Source: Crocinitomicaceae bacterium (GTDB lineage: Bacteria > Bacteroidota > Bacteroidia > Flavobacteriales_D > Crocinitomicaceae). From it: DNA of 25,592 nucleotides. The translations under genes and the position numbers were made by a program. Below, piece after piece: positions 7,345 through 15,273 of the stretch (its first letter is position 1; every line of letters starts with the position of its first letter). The notes beneath the pieces were generated by a model that was not told the origin of the DNA, made no database searches, and was given only the letters and a program-made list of their open reading frames with translations. The stretch is taken from the NCBI GenBank assembly GCA_027084145.1, contig JALWLM010000131.1, forward strand, positions 1 to 25,592, in the 5' to 3' direction.

Positions 7345-9129
7345 ATGGGAAACAATAAAAAAAAGATTTATAGTTGGAGTTTCTTCCTCATTCTCTTAGG
7401 AGTATTAGTCCTGATTAACATCATCGCTTCGATTGTCTATAAAAGGTTTGACATGACGGAGGATAAACGTTATTCCTTGGCTCCGAGTACGGTTCGATTC
7501 TTAGAAAAATCAGATAAATTTAAGTCTCGCTTATTTCTAAAAATTTATCTTGAAGGTGATAATCTTCCTGCAGAAATCAGACAATTTAGAAATGCCGTAG
7601 AAGATAAATTAAAAGAGTTTAAAGAAGTTGCAGGAGAAAATATCGAATATGAGTTTATCGACCCTTATGAAGGAACAAAACAAGAGCAACAAGAACTTTT
7701 TCAGCAATTATTTGCAAAAGGGAAGGGGATCTTACCGATGGATATTGTTTACAGTAAAGATGGAGAGCAAAGACAAATTTTATTGTGGCCGGGAGCAACA
7801 ATAACTTATGGAGGCTCTACCGTGCAAACCATTCAACTTTTACCGGGGTCGAGAACAGGTCAGCCATTTCACATTAATGACTTAACCCAAGTTATTCAAA
7901 ATTCGATTAATAATTTAGAGTATATGCTCATCAGTTCTCTACGGAGAGTGATTCGAGAAAAAAAACCGACAATTGCATTTATTCATGGGCATGGAGAGTT
8001 AAAATTTCAAGAGACGCAACGTATCCGGGCTTTGATGAGTCCCTATTACAACATTGAAGACATTACTTTAAATGATTCTATTCACGCTTTGGATAATGCA
8101 CAAGGTGTAATTATTGCCCGCCCACGGACTCCTTATACATTTAAAGATTTGTATATCATAGATCAATTTTTGATGAAAGGAGGACGGTTAATGTGTTTCT
8201 TGGACCGTTTACACTTTAGTGAGGACACATTAAAGAAAACAGGGATGACACATACCATGAGATATCGTAAGTTAGGGGTAGAAGGGATGTTGTTTGATTA
8301 CGGCTTGAAAATCAACGATAATTTTGTAATGGATGTGAATAGTATTCCGATTCGTATTCCTACGGCAAAACAAGCATTAATCCCATGGTTTTATTATGTG
8401 CTGGGAACACCGACATCTCATCCAATATCAAGAAATGTAGAACCGGTATTGTTAAAATATACCCATGAGATACAATTTGTGGGGAATAATGATAGTATCG
8501 CATTATCTCCCGTATTAACATCAAGCACAAATTCTGCTGTATCAGGTTTAGCTCCCTTGTTAAATTTAAGCTTGTATAAAAATTATGGAAAAAATCCTGT
8601 TTTAGCCCCTGACCCTGAAAGTGAAAGCAACAAAAGATGTTTGGTTGGTCTTTCCGAAGGGTTTTATAAATCACATTTTAGAAATCGTATTGTGGATGAA
8701 TTTGCAAAAAATCCGGATGCACATTTTTTAGAAAAAAGTGTTAGAGAAGGGAAAGTTTTACTTGTTGGAAACGGAAGATGGATTATGAATAAATATGATT
8801 CGATGCTTGATCCTGTAATCAATGAATGGAGGTACCGTCCGGATCCGATTAATGATTTACAATTTGACAGAGATTTAGTAGAAATGAAAATCCCTCATTT
8901 TTTTGGAAATCAAGAATTTTTCCAAAATTTAGTGGATTATATGATGGGAGATAATTCGGTGTTGGATATAAGAAGCAGACAGATAGAGATTAACCGAATT
9001 GACAAAGAAAAAGTGAAAGCAAAGTCTAATTTTTATCGAATATTAAATATTGGAATACCGATTCTGTTTGTCATTATACTTGCTTTTGTTTTTGCTTATT
9101 TTAGAAAAAAGAAATATACACAAAATTAA
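7345..9129 (+). CDS. gldG: GldG: substrate-binding-like subunit of the gliding-associated ABC transporter
   Basis: 594 aa, in the family range. One N-terminal membrane anchor (about 13-33), a large extracytoplasmic domain of the ABC_transp_aux type that begins FDMTEDKRYSLAPSTVRFL, a flexible middle, and a C-terminal membrane segment (about 568-586) followed by a short basic tail (FRKKKY). It pairs with the permease GldF. The extracytoplasmic part contains IAFIHGHGELKFQE and GGRLMCFLDRL, as expected for this family. Starts 1 base after gldF and ends 8 bases before the DUF4340 gene; the three form one operon. Confidence 0.93.
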   Translation: MGNNKKKIYSWSFFLILLGVLVLINIIASIVYKRFDMTEDKRYSLAPSTVRFLEKSDKFKSRLFLKIYLEGDNLPAEIRQFRNAVEDKLKEFKEVAGENIEYEFIDPYEGTKQEQQELFQQLFAKGKGILPMDIVYSKDGEQRQILLWPGATITYGGSTVQTIQLLPGSRTGQPFHINDLTQVIQNSINNLEYMLISSLRRVIREKKPTIAFIHGHGELKFQETQRIRALMSPYYNIEDITLNDSIHALDNAQGVIIARPRTPYTFKDLYIIDQFLMKGGRLMCFLDRLHFSEDTLKKTGMTHTMRYRKLGVEGMLFDYGLKINDNFVMDVNSIPIRIPTAKQALIPWFYYVLGTPTSHPISRNVEPVLLKYTHEIQFVGNNDSIALSPVLTSSTNSAVSGLAPLLNLSLYKNYGKNPVLAPDPESESNKRCLVGLSEGFYKSHFRNRIVDEFAKNPDAHFLEKSVREGKVLLVGNGRWIMNKYDSMLDPVINEWRYRPDPINDLQFDRDLVEMKIPHFFGNQEFFQNLVDYMMGDNSVLDIRSRQIEINRIDKEKVKAKSNFYRILNIGIPILFVIILAFVFAYFRKKKYTQN

Positions 9130-9137
9130 ATTTGAAG

Positions 9138-10199
9138 ATGATGAAAAAATATCTTCCTCTAGTTCTTGGAGTTATTGTTCTTGCTGTTTTAGGATGGTAT
9201 ACTAAAGGGTTGCTTGAAAAAAAAGGGAAATCGGATACAGAACGAATAGATTTTGCTGTTAAGGAAGTAGATCAAGTTGATCAAATTATAATTACAGATC
9301 CAAACGGAAATGTTTTTGAGCTTCATAAAAATAGAGATGTATGGACGGATAAAGACGGAGGTTGTATCCAACAGCAAAGTGTTCATTTTATATTAGACGC
9401 ATTTAGAAATATCCAATTTAAAGGATACCTTCCAAAAGGAGCTGTAGAAAACATGAAAGAACGAATGGCTGCACAGCATACAAAGGTGGAAATATTTTCT
9501 GATGGAGAATGGTTAAAAACATGGTATATTGGCCCCGAAGCGCAAGACCATTATGGGCAAATAATGCTTCTTGAGACAGAAGACGGATCAACAGAAACCC
9601 CTGTGATTATGGAAATCAAAGGAGTCTATGGAATTATTTCTCCACGCTTTTTTGCTGATGCTCGAAAATGGATGTGTACGGAGATATTTAGTTTAGATAT
9701 CGATGAAATCAATGAAGTTAATGTTCAATGGAATACAGAACCTTCACGATCATTCAAAGTAGTAAAAAATGGAGCAGACTTAAAAGTGTATCAACAAGAT
9801 GAGCTACTTCAAAATATTGATACGGCAATGGTGTTCAGATATTTGAACAATTATAAAAAGATTCATTATGAAATGCCTAATTATATATTAAACCCCATTC
9901 AGATTGATTCATTAAAAAAGACAACTCCTTTTGTTGAATTGACAGTAACAGAAGTTGATGGTCATAAAACACATTTAAGAATGTTTCGAATAAAGGCGAA
10001 TGAACATATTGGTAAAACAAAGAATGAACAAGGGGAAATAGCTTATATAGATATTGATCAAAATAGATTTTGGTTAGAACTTCCAAACGGACAAATCGTA
10101 AAGGCGCAATACTTTGTTTTCAACCCGTTAATTTTGGGGCATATTTATTTCCCGATGAATGAAGTTAATTTTAAGACGGTCGATGGAATAAAAATATAA
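9138..10199 (+). CDS. DUF4340-like single-pass membrane protein downstream of gldG
   Basis: 353 aa: one N-terminal membrane segment (MMKKYLPLVLGVIVLAVLGW) and a long, beta-rich extracytoplasmic part with repeated modules of about 100-150 residues (IIITDPNGNVFELHKNRDVW; VKVVKNGADLKVYQ-like). This is the layout of DUF4340 proteins, which commonly accompany GldG-like ABC transporter genes. I use ATG 9138; a TTG at 9132 would add two residues. The 8-base gap to gldG and the same domain neighbourhood in other gld loci suggest it is an accessory of the GldFG complex; that role is inferred. Followed by 97 bases carrying promoter boxes for dnaN. Confidence 0.75.
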   Translation: MMKKYLPLVLGVIVLAVLGWYTKGLLEKKGKSDTERIDFAVKEVDQVDQIIITDPNGNVFELHKNRDVWTDKDGGCIQQQSVHFILDAFRNIQFKGYLPKGAVENMKERMAAQHTKVEIFSDGEWLKTWYIGPEAQDHYGQIMLLETEDGSTETPVIMEIKGVYGIISPRFFADARKWMCTEIFSLDIDEINEVNVQWNTEPSRSFKVVKNGADLKVYQQDELLQNIDTAMVFRYLNNYKKIHYEMPNYILNPIQIDSLKKTTPFVELTVTEVDGHKTHLRMFRIKANEHIGKTKNEQGEIAYIDIDQNRFWLELPNGQIVKAQYFVFNPLILGHIYFPMNEVNFKTVDGIKI

Positions 10200-10220
10200 G
10201 AAATCGCCTTTATTTGTTGA

Positions 10221-10271
10221 TAACTTTGATGTCTTTATTGATGTTTTAATGTTTGTTTTTTGATAGTTTTG
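10221..10271 (+). promoter_or_regulatory. Tandem -7 boxes upstream of dnaN
   Basis: Two exact TAnnTTTG matches in the 97-base gap: TAACTTTG (10221-10228) and TAGTTTTG (10264-10271). The second has a TTG (10238-10240) 23 bases upstream and would give a leader of about 20 bases. The first has no good -33 partner. Confidence 0.45.
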
Positions 10272-10296
10272 AAAATCATATAAAAAAGATCTAAAA

Positions 10297-11415
10297 ATGA
10301 ATTTTGTTGTTTCAAGCAATACTTTTTTAAAAAACCTTCAGGCTATATCAGGAGTGTTAAATACAAACAATAAATCCCTTCCGATTCTGGATAATTTCTT
10401 GTTTGAGATAAAAGACGGATTGTTAACCGTTTCTGCTTCGGATACAGAGACATTAATACGTGTAAACGTTGAGTTAATAAAATCTGATCAAGATGGAAGT
10501 ATTTGTGTTCCGGCAAAAATGCTTTTAGATATTTTAAAAATGCTTCCGGATCAACCTTGTACGTTTAGCGTTGACCTTGACAAAAAAGAAATTGAATTAG
10601 TTTATGATAGTGGTAGATCTAAAATGGTTGGTGAATCCGCTGATGAATATCCTAAACCACCGAAAGTTGAAGGAGAAAAAAATGTTAGGGTGAGTGGAGA
10701 ACTTTTGTTAAAGGGAATTAATAAAACGATTTTTGCAACGGGAAATGATGATTTAAGACCTTTAATGAGCGGTGTGTTTTTTGAAATCTCTTCGGAAGAA
10801 ATCAATTTTGTTGCCACAGATGCTCATAAATTGGTTAGATATACAAGAACGGATATTAACGCAGAAGATGACACTTCTTTTACACTTCCTAAAAAGCCGT
10901 TAAACTTATTAAAAGCTACGGTTTCTCCGGAAGAGGAAGTTGAAATTAAATACAGTGATGTTAATGCGGAGTTTAATTTTGGTGATTATGTCTTAATTTG
11001 CCGATTGATCGATGGAACATATCCAAATTATCGAGCGGTTATACCAAAAGAAAACCCGAATGTTTTAACGATTGATAGAGTCCAATTATTAAATTCAATT
11101 AAAAGAGTTTCTATTTTTTCAAATAAAGCAACTCACCTAATTGGGTTTAAGATCACAGGGTCAGAGTTAGTGCTTTCCGCAGAAGACGTAGAGTTTTCTA
11201 ATTCTGCCGTAGAACGTCTAACATGCAGCTATAATGGTGTTGATATAGAGATGGGATTCAATGCTAAGTTTTTACTTGACTTGTTGAATAATTTGGATTC
11301 AGAAAATATTGAATTTAGATTAAGTGAACCAGCAAGGCCGGGGTTATTGATACCTTGTGAAAAGGAAGAGCATGAAGACATTTTGATGTTAATTATGCCT
11401 GTTTTATTGTCTTAA
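10297..11415 (+). CDS. dnaN: DNA polymerase III beta subunit (sliding clamp)
   Basis: Ring-shaped clamp that tethers DNA polymerase III and other partners to DNA. 372 aa, the standard length, with three repeated clamp domains of about 120 residues: domain 1 from MNFVVSSNTFLKNLQAISGV, domain 2 with NDDLRPLMSGVFFEI and ATDAHKLVRY, domain 3 ending in the peptide-binding pocket and C-terminal IMPVLLS (the IMPxR/L clamp tail). It is not beside dnaA here, but follows the gldFG-DUF4340 genes, an order I recall from Flavobacteriia. One base separates its stop from that of the convergent queG gene, with no terminator between. Confidence 0.97.
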   Translation: MNFVVSSNTFLKNLQAISGVLNTNNKSLPILDNFLFEIKDGLLTVSASDTETLIRVNVELIKSDQDGSICVPAKMLLDILKMLPDQPCTFSVDLDKKEIELVYDSGRSKMVGESADEYPKPPKVEGEKNVRVSGELLLKGINKTIFATGNDDLRPLMSGVFFEISSEEINFVATDAHKLVRYTRTDINAEDDTSFTLPKKPLNLLKATVSPEEEVEIKYSDVNAEFNFGDYVLICRLIDGTYPNYRAVIPKENPNVLTIDRVQLLNSIKRVSIFSNKATHLIGFKITGSELVLSAEDVEFSNSAVERLTCSYNGVDIEMGFNAKFLLDLLNNLDSENIEFRLSEPARPGLLIPCEKEEHEDILMLIMPVLLS

Positions 11416-11416
11416 T

Positions 11417-12349
11417 TTATTTTAAGAAATCAATATTTCTCTTTAGGCCTTTGTATTTTGTTCTTTTAACGGCGCTCTTTTTAAAGAGTTCTTGAAAGAT
11501 TTCCTCTGTTAGATCAAACCAATCTGCTTTTGACATTTTCAAAAGATTTTCATGAGGAGAGAAATCCGCTTCTTGGGTTGGTTTGGAAAATCGGTTCCAC
11601 GGACAAACATCTTGGCATATATCACATCCAAAAATCCAATTTTCCATTTTGCCTTTAAATTCTTTTGGAATAATTTCATCTTTTAACTCTATCGTAAGAT
11701 ACGAAATGCACTTTGATCCATCAACAACATATGGTTTTACAATGGCTCCTGTTGGACAAGCATCAATGCATCGTGTACAGGTGCCGCAATAATCTTTAAT
11801 GGGTCCGTCATAAGCTAGTTCAATGTCTAGAATAAGCTCTGCTATAAAGAAAAAAGAACCGTGTTTTGGATTGATAAGGTTCCCGTTTTTACCAACCCAT
11901 CCCAAACCACTTTTTTCAGCCCAAGCCTTATCTAAAACAGGAGCGGAATCCACAAAAACACGACCTCCAACTTCTCCTATTTCTTTGTTGATAAAAAAAT
12001 AAAGTTCTTTTAATTTTTTCTTAATGACATGATGATAATCTTTTCCATATGCGTATTTGGCAATTTTAGGAGTATCTTCTCCTTTTTGAGTCTCTTTCGG
12101 ATAATAATTAAGTAATAATGAAACGACACTTTTGGCATTATCAACTAACAATCGCGGGTCAAGCCGTTTGTCAAAATGATTCTCCATGTAAGACATCTTT
12201 CCATGATACTGTTGTTTTAGATAATTCTCTAATCTTTTGGCTTCCTTTTCTAAAAAATCAGCTTTAGAAATACCACAGAAAAAGAATCCTAATTCTTTGG
12301 CCTTTTGTTTGATTAGAAGCGAGTACCGTTCTTTAACAATATCATTCAT
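11417..12349 (-). CDS. queG: Epoxyqueuosine reductase (QueG), last step of queuosine synthesis in tRNA
   Basis: Cobalamin- and Fe-S-dependent enzyme that reduces epoxyqueuosine to queuosine at tRNA position 34. 310 aa, the shorter form without the C-terminal HEAT repeats of some members. Seen: N-terminal cobalamin-binding domain with VDSAPVLDKAWAEKSGLGW (Asp134 is at the proposed proton-donor position); a ferredoxin-like pair of clusters: C188, C191, C194, C198 followed by Pro, then C214 and C242, C245, C249 followed by Pro. Its ATG lies inside the end of ruvB (8-base overlap ATGAATGA), suggesting translational coupling. Converges on dnaN. Confidence 0.95.
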   Translation of the reverse strand: MNDIVKERYSLLIKQKAKELGFFFCGISKADFLEKEAKRLENYLKQQYHGKMSYMENHFDKRLDPRLLVDNAKSVVSLLLNYYPKETQKGEDTPKIAKYAYGKDYHHVIKKKLKELYFFINKEIGEVGGRVFVDSAPVLDKAWAEKSGLGWVGKNGNLINPKHGSFFFIAELILDIELAYDGPIKDYCGTCTRCIDACPTGAIVKPYVVDGSKCISYLTIELKDEIIPKEFKGKMENWIFGCDICQDVCPWNRFSKPTQEADFSPHENLLKMSKADWFDLTEEIFQELFKKSAVKRTKYKGLKRNIDFLK

Positions 12350-13373
12350 CGAATTGAAATAATCCTCCTTGTGAACGTCCGGGTTGAATACCTAAATGGC
12401 GATATGCTTTAGCTGTTGCTTTTCTCCCTCGACTAGTTCTTAATAGAAAGCCTTCTTGAATTAAAAACGGTTCGTAAACCTCTTCTATAGTTCCTGCATT
12501 TTCTCCAATTGCCGTAGCAATCGTTGTCAAGCCAACAGGACCTCCTTTGAATTTTTCAACAATTGCTTTTAGAATACGATTATCCATTTCATCGAGACCG
12601 TTTTGGTCAACATGAAGCGCTTTTAGTGCATGGTTGGTGATATCAATATTGATTTTACCATCTCCTTTAATTTGAGCAAAATCACGTACTCTACGAAGTA
12701 AAGCATTGGCTATTCTTGGTGTTCCTCTACTTCTGGATGCAATTTGATAAGCGGCTTCTTCGGAAATTTCAATATTTAATAGACTTGCAGAGCGTTGAAC
12801 AATTAAAGTTAAGGTTTTAGCACTATAATATTCTAGTCTTAGATTAATTCCAAATCTTGCTCTTAACGGAGAAGTTAGAAGTCCTGAACGTGTTGTTGCT
12901 CCAATTAAGGTAAAAGGGTTTAAAGCAATTTGTACTGTTCTTGCATTTGCGCCTGAATCAATTAATATGTCGATAGCATAATCTTCCATGGCAGAGTATA
13001 AATACTCTTCAATGACAGGGCTTAATCGGTGGATTTCATCAATAAAAAGAATGTCTCCTTCTTCAAGGTTAGTTAAAAGACCGGCCAGATCTCCGGGTTT
13101 ATCTAAAACAGGGCCACTTGTGACTTTAAATCCGACTTCCAATTCATTAGCTATGATATTCGCTAAGGTTGTTTTTCCTAATCCGGGAGGACCATGAAGT
13201 AAAACATGATCTAATGGTTCTCCTCGTAAAATGGCTGCTTGAGTAAAGACCTGTAGGTTGTCAATAATGTTTTCCTGTCCTGTAAAATCATCAAATTTTT
13301 TAGGACGCAAAACCTTATCGTAATCGAGATCTTGTTTTGAAATCTCCTGGTTATAGTCAAAATTTTCTTCCAA
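12342..13373 (-). CDS. ruvB: Holliday junction branch-migration ATPase RuvB
   Basis: Hexameric AAA+ motor that with RuvA drives branch migration. 343 aa. Seen: Walker A GPPGLGKT (61-68), Walker B with DEIH (112-115), sensor 1 ATTRSG (159-164), arginine-finger region SPLRARFG (168-175), and a C-terminal winged helix ending GRKATAKAYRHLG. The start is a TTG: in this frame a TGA lies two codons upstream (13379-13377) and no ATG or GTG occurs before the conserved RPKKFDDF region, so TTG 13373 is essentially forced. It has its own promoter inside the terminator region of the upstream coxA operon and overlaps queG. Confidence 0.96.
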   Translation of the reverse strand: MEENFDYNQEISKQDLDYDKVLRPKKFDDFTGQENIIDNLQVFTQAAILRGEPLDHVLLHGPPGLGKTTLANIIANELEVGFKVTSGPVLDKPGDLAGLLTNLEEGDILFIDEIHRLSPVIEEYLYSAMEDYAIDILIDSGANARTVQIALNPFTLIGATTRSGLLTSPLRARFGINLRLEYYSAKTLTLIVQRSASLLNIEISEEAAYQIASRSRGTPRIANALLRRVRDFAQIKGDGKINIDITNHALKALHVDQNGLDEMDNRILKAIVEKFKGGPVGLTTIATAIGENAGTIEEVYEPFLIQEGFLLRTSRGRKATAKAYRHLGIQPGRSQGGLFQFDE

Positions 13374-13391
13374 TGGTCAAAATTCTTTTCT

Positions 13392-13420
13392 CAAAGATAT
13401 GAAAAAAGCCTGTCATCAAA
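13392..13420 (-). promoter_or_regulatory. ruvB promoter (TTTG-N17-TATCTTTG)
   Basis: On the minus strand TTTG (13420-13417), 17 bases, TATCTTTG (13399-13392), then 18 bases to the TTG start of ruvB. The TTTG lies in the loop region of the coxA terminator hairpin, so terminator and promoter share DNA on the same strand. Confidence 0.55.
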
Positions 13421-13431
13421 AGATAACAGGC
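13402..13431 (-). terminator. Rho-independent terminator of the act-cox operon
   Basis: Read on the minus strand: GCCTGTTATC (13431-13422), loop TTTT, GATGACAGGC (13417-13408), then six T (13407-13402). The 10-bp stem has one T-G wobble. It lies 22 bases after the coxA stop and ends the eight-gene respiratory operon. Confidence 0.85.
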
Positions 13432-13453
13432 CTTGCTTTATTTAGTTTTCAAT

Positions 13454-15244
13454 TTAATGTGCTGTTTCTCCTTCTTTAAGAGGAACTGTTTGAGGAACAA
13501 AGTCTTCTTCATGCTCAGGGTTAGAGTAATCATACGGCCATCTATAAACTGTCGGCAATTCTCCCGGCCAGTTTCCATGCATATGTTCAACCGGAGTGGT
13601 CCACTCTAGAGAATTTGCTTTCCATGGATTTTGAGTTGCTCGTTGTCCATAGAAAATACTATAGAAGAAGTTGTATAAGAAAACAACTTGTCCCAATGCA
13701 GCAATAATTGCAAAAATGGTAATAATAACATTTAAGTCAACAATCATTGCATATTGGTCAACATCGAAGTCCCCATATACAGAATAATCGTAATATCTAC
13801 GCGGAGCTCCGGCAATTCCGATAAAGTGCATTGGGAAGAAAACTCCATAAGCCCCGATTAAAGTTACCCAGAAATGGATGTAACCGAGTGTTGTATTCAT
13901 CATTCTTCCAAACATTTTAGGGAACCAGTGATACACTCCTGCAAACATTCCAAAAACAGCTGAGAGCCCCATAACAACGTGGAAGTGAGCTACGACAAAA
14001 TAGGTATCATGAACCATGATGTCTAAAGCTGCATCTGCCAATATAATACCAGTTACACCTCCGGAAATAAAGGAAGAAACAAGACCAATGATAAATAAGG
14101 TTGCCGGTGTATAAATAATGGAGCCTTTCCATAAAGTCGTAATGTAATTAAATACTTTTACTGCTGAAGGGATGGCAATTAACAAAGTTGTAAATACGAA
14201 TACACTTCCTAAGAATGGATTCATACCTGTAACAAACATGTGGTGAGCCCATACGATAAATGACAAGAAAGCAATTGCTAAAATAGACCCAACCATTGCT
14301 TTATATCCAAAAATCGGTTTTCTCGTATTTGTAGCGATAATTTCAGAAGACAGTCCTAATGCCGGGATTAATACGATATAAACTTCAGGGTGACCTAAGA
14401 ACCAGAATAAATGTTGGTACAATATAGGAGAACCTCCGTGATTTGTTAACATTTCTCCCCCAATGATAATATCAGAAAGGTAAAAGCTGGTACCTAACAT
14501 TCTATCCATTAATAACAACAGTGCTGCAGATAATAAAACGGGGAAGGATAACACTCCTATAATTGCGGTAATGAAGAATGCCCATACTGTAAGTGGTAAT
14601 CTCATCATTGACATACCTTGAGTTCTCAAATTGATTACTGTTACAATGTAATTCAATGATCCCAACAATGATGAGGCAATAAATATTGCCATAGATACTA
14701 ACCATAGCGTCATTCCCATTCCTGACCCACTTATTGATTGAGGTAATGCAGATAAAGGAGGGTAAACCGTCCACCCGGACATAGCCGGTCCTGTTTCGAT
14801 AAATAGAGAAACAAGCATTATTAGCGAAGAAAGGAAAAACAACCAATATGAGAGCATATTTAAGAAACCGGAAGCCATATCTCTAGCCCCAATTTGAAGA
14901 GGAATTAATAAATTAGAAAAAGTTCCGGATAATCCCCCTGTCAGTAAGAAGAAAACCATCAATGTACCATGAATTGTAACCAAACCAAGGTACATATCTT
15001 CTTTCAAAACTCCTCCCGGTGCCCATTGTTCTCCAAGAAAAAGAGATAAGAAATCAGAACTTTCTCCGGGCCAAGCTAATTGGATACGAAAAAGAATAGA
15101 TAAAATCATCGCTGTGACCCCTGTTACAATAGCAGTCATCAAATACTGCTTTGAAATCATTTTGTGGTCGTAACTAAAGATATATTTTGATACGAAACTT
15201 TCTTCCTGGTGTCCGTGAGTTTCTCCGTTGATTACTTCCGCCAT
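13454..15244 (-). CDS. coxA: Cytochrome c oxidase subunit I (haem-copper, A-type)
   Basis: Catalytic subunit of the proton-pumping terminal oxidase; holds the low-spin haem and the haem/CuB oxygen-reducing centre. 596 aa, about 12 membrane helices. Ligands seen: low-spin haem H92 and H422; high-spin haem H420; CuB H285, H334, H335; cross-linked Tyr289 in GHPEVY. Proton-path residues: D122 and N129 (D-channel entry), E287 in the GHPEVY motif (marks an A1-type enzyme), K363 (K-channel). The C-terminal tail is hydrophilic, with no subunit III fusion. Last gene of the operon, 29 bases after coxB, followed by a terminator; subunits III and IV are not nearby. Confidence 0.97.
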   Translation of the reverse strand: MAEVINGETHGHQEESFVSKYIFSYDHKMISKQYLMTAIVTGVTAMILSILFRIQLAWPGESSDFLSLFLGEQWAPGGVLKEDMYLGLVTIHGTLMVFFLLTGGLSGTFSNLLIPLQIGARDMASGFLNMLSYWLFFLSSLIMLVSLFIETGPAMSGWTVYPPLSALPQSISGSGMGMTLWLVSMAIFIASSLLGSLNYIVTVINLRTQGMSMMRLPLTVWAFFITAIIGVLSFPVLLSAALLLLMDRMLGTSFYLSDIIIGGEMLTNHGGSPILYQHLFWFLGHPEVYIVLIPALGLSSEIIATNTRKPIFGYKAMVGSILAIAFLSFIVWAHHMFVTGMNPFLGSVFVFTTLLIAIPSAVKVFNYITTLWKGSIIYTPATLFIIGLVSSFISGGVTGIILADAALDIMVHDTYFVVAHFHVVMGLSAVFGMFAGVYHWFPKMFGRMMNTTLGYIHFWVTLIGAYGVFFPMHFIGIAGAPRRYYDYSVYGDFDVDQYAMIVDLNVIITIFAIIAALGQVVFLYNFFYSIFYGQRATQNPWKANSLEWTTPVEHMHGNWPGELPTVYRWPYDYSNPEHEEDFVPQTVPLKEGETAH

Positions 15245-15273
15245 TTTATTCTATTTTTGGTTAGTTAAATTTA

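Noticed and set aside
14502..14846. A 114-codon open frame inside coxA
   Set aside because: Same strand but another frame within a fully conserved oxidase gene; a shadow.
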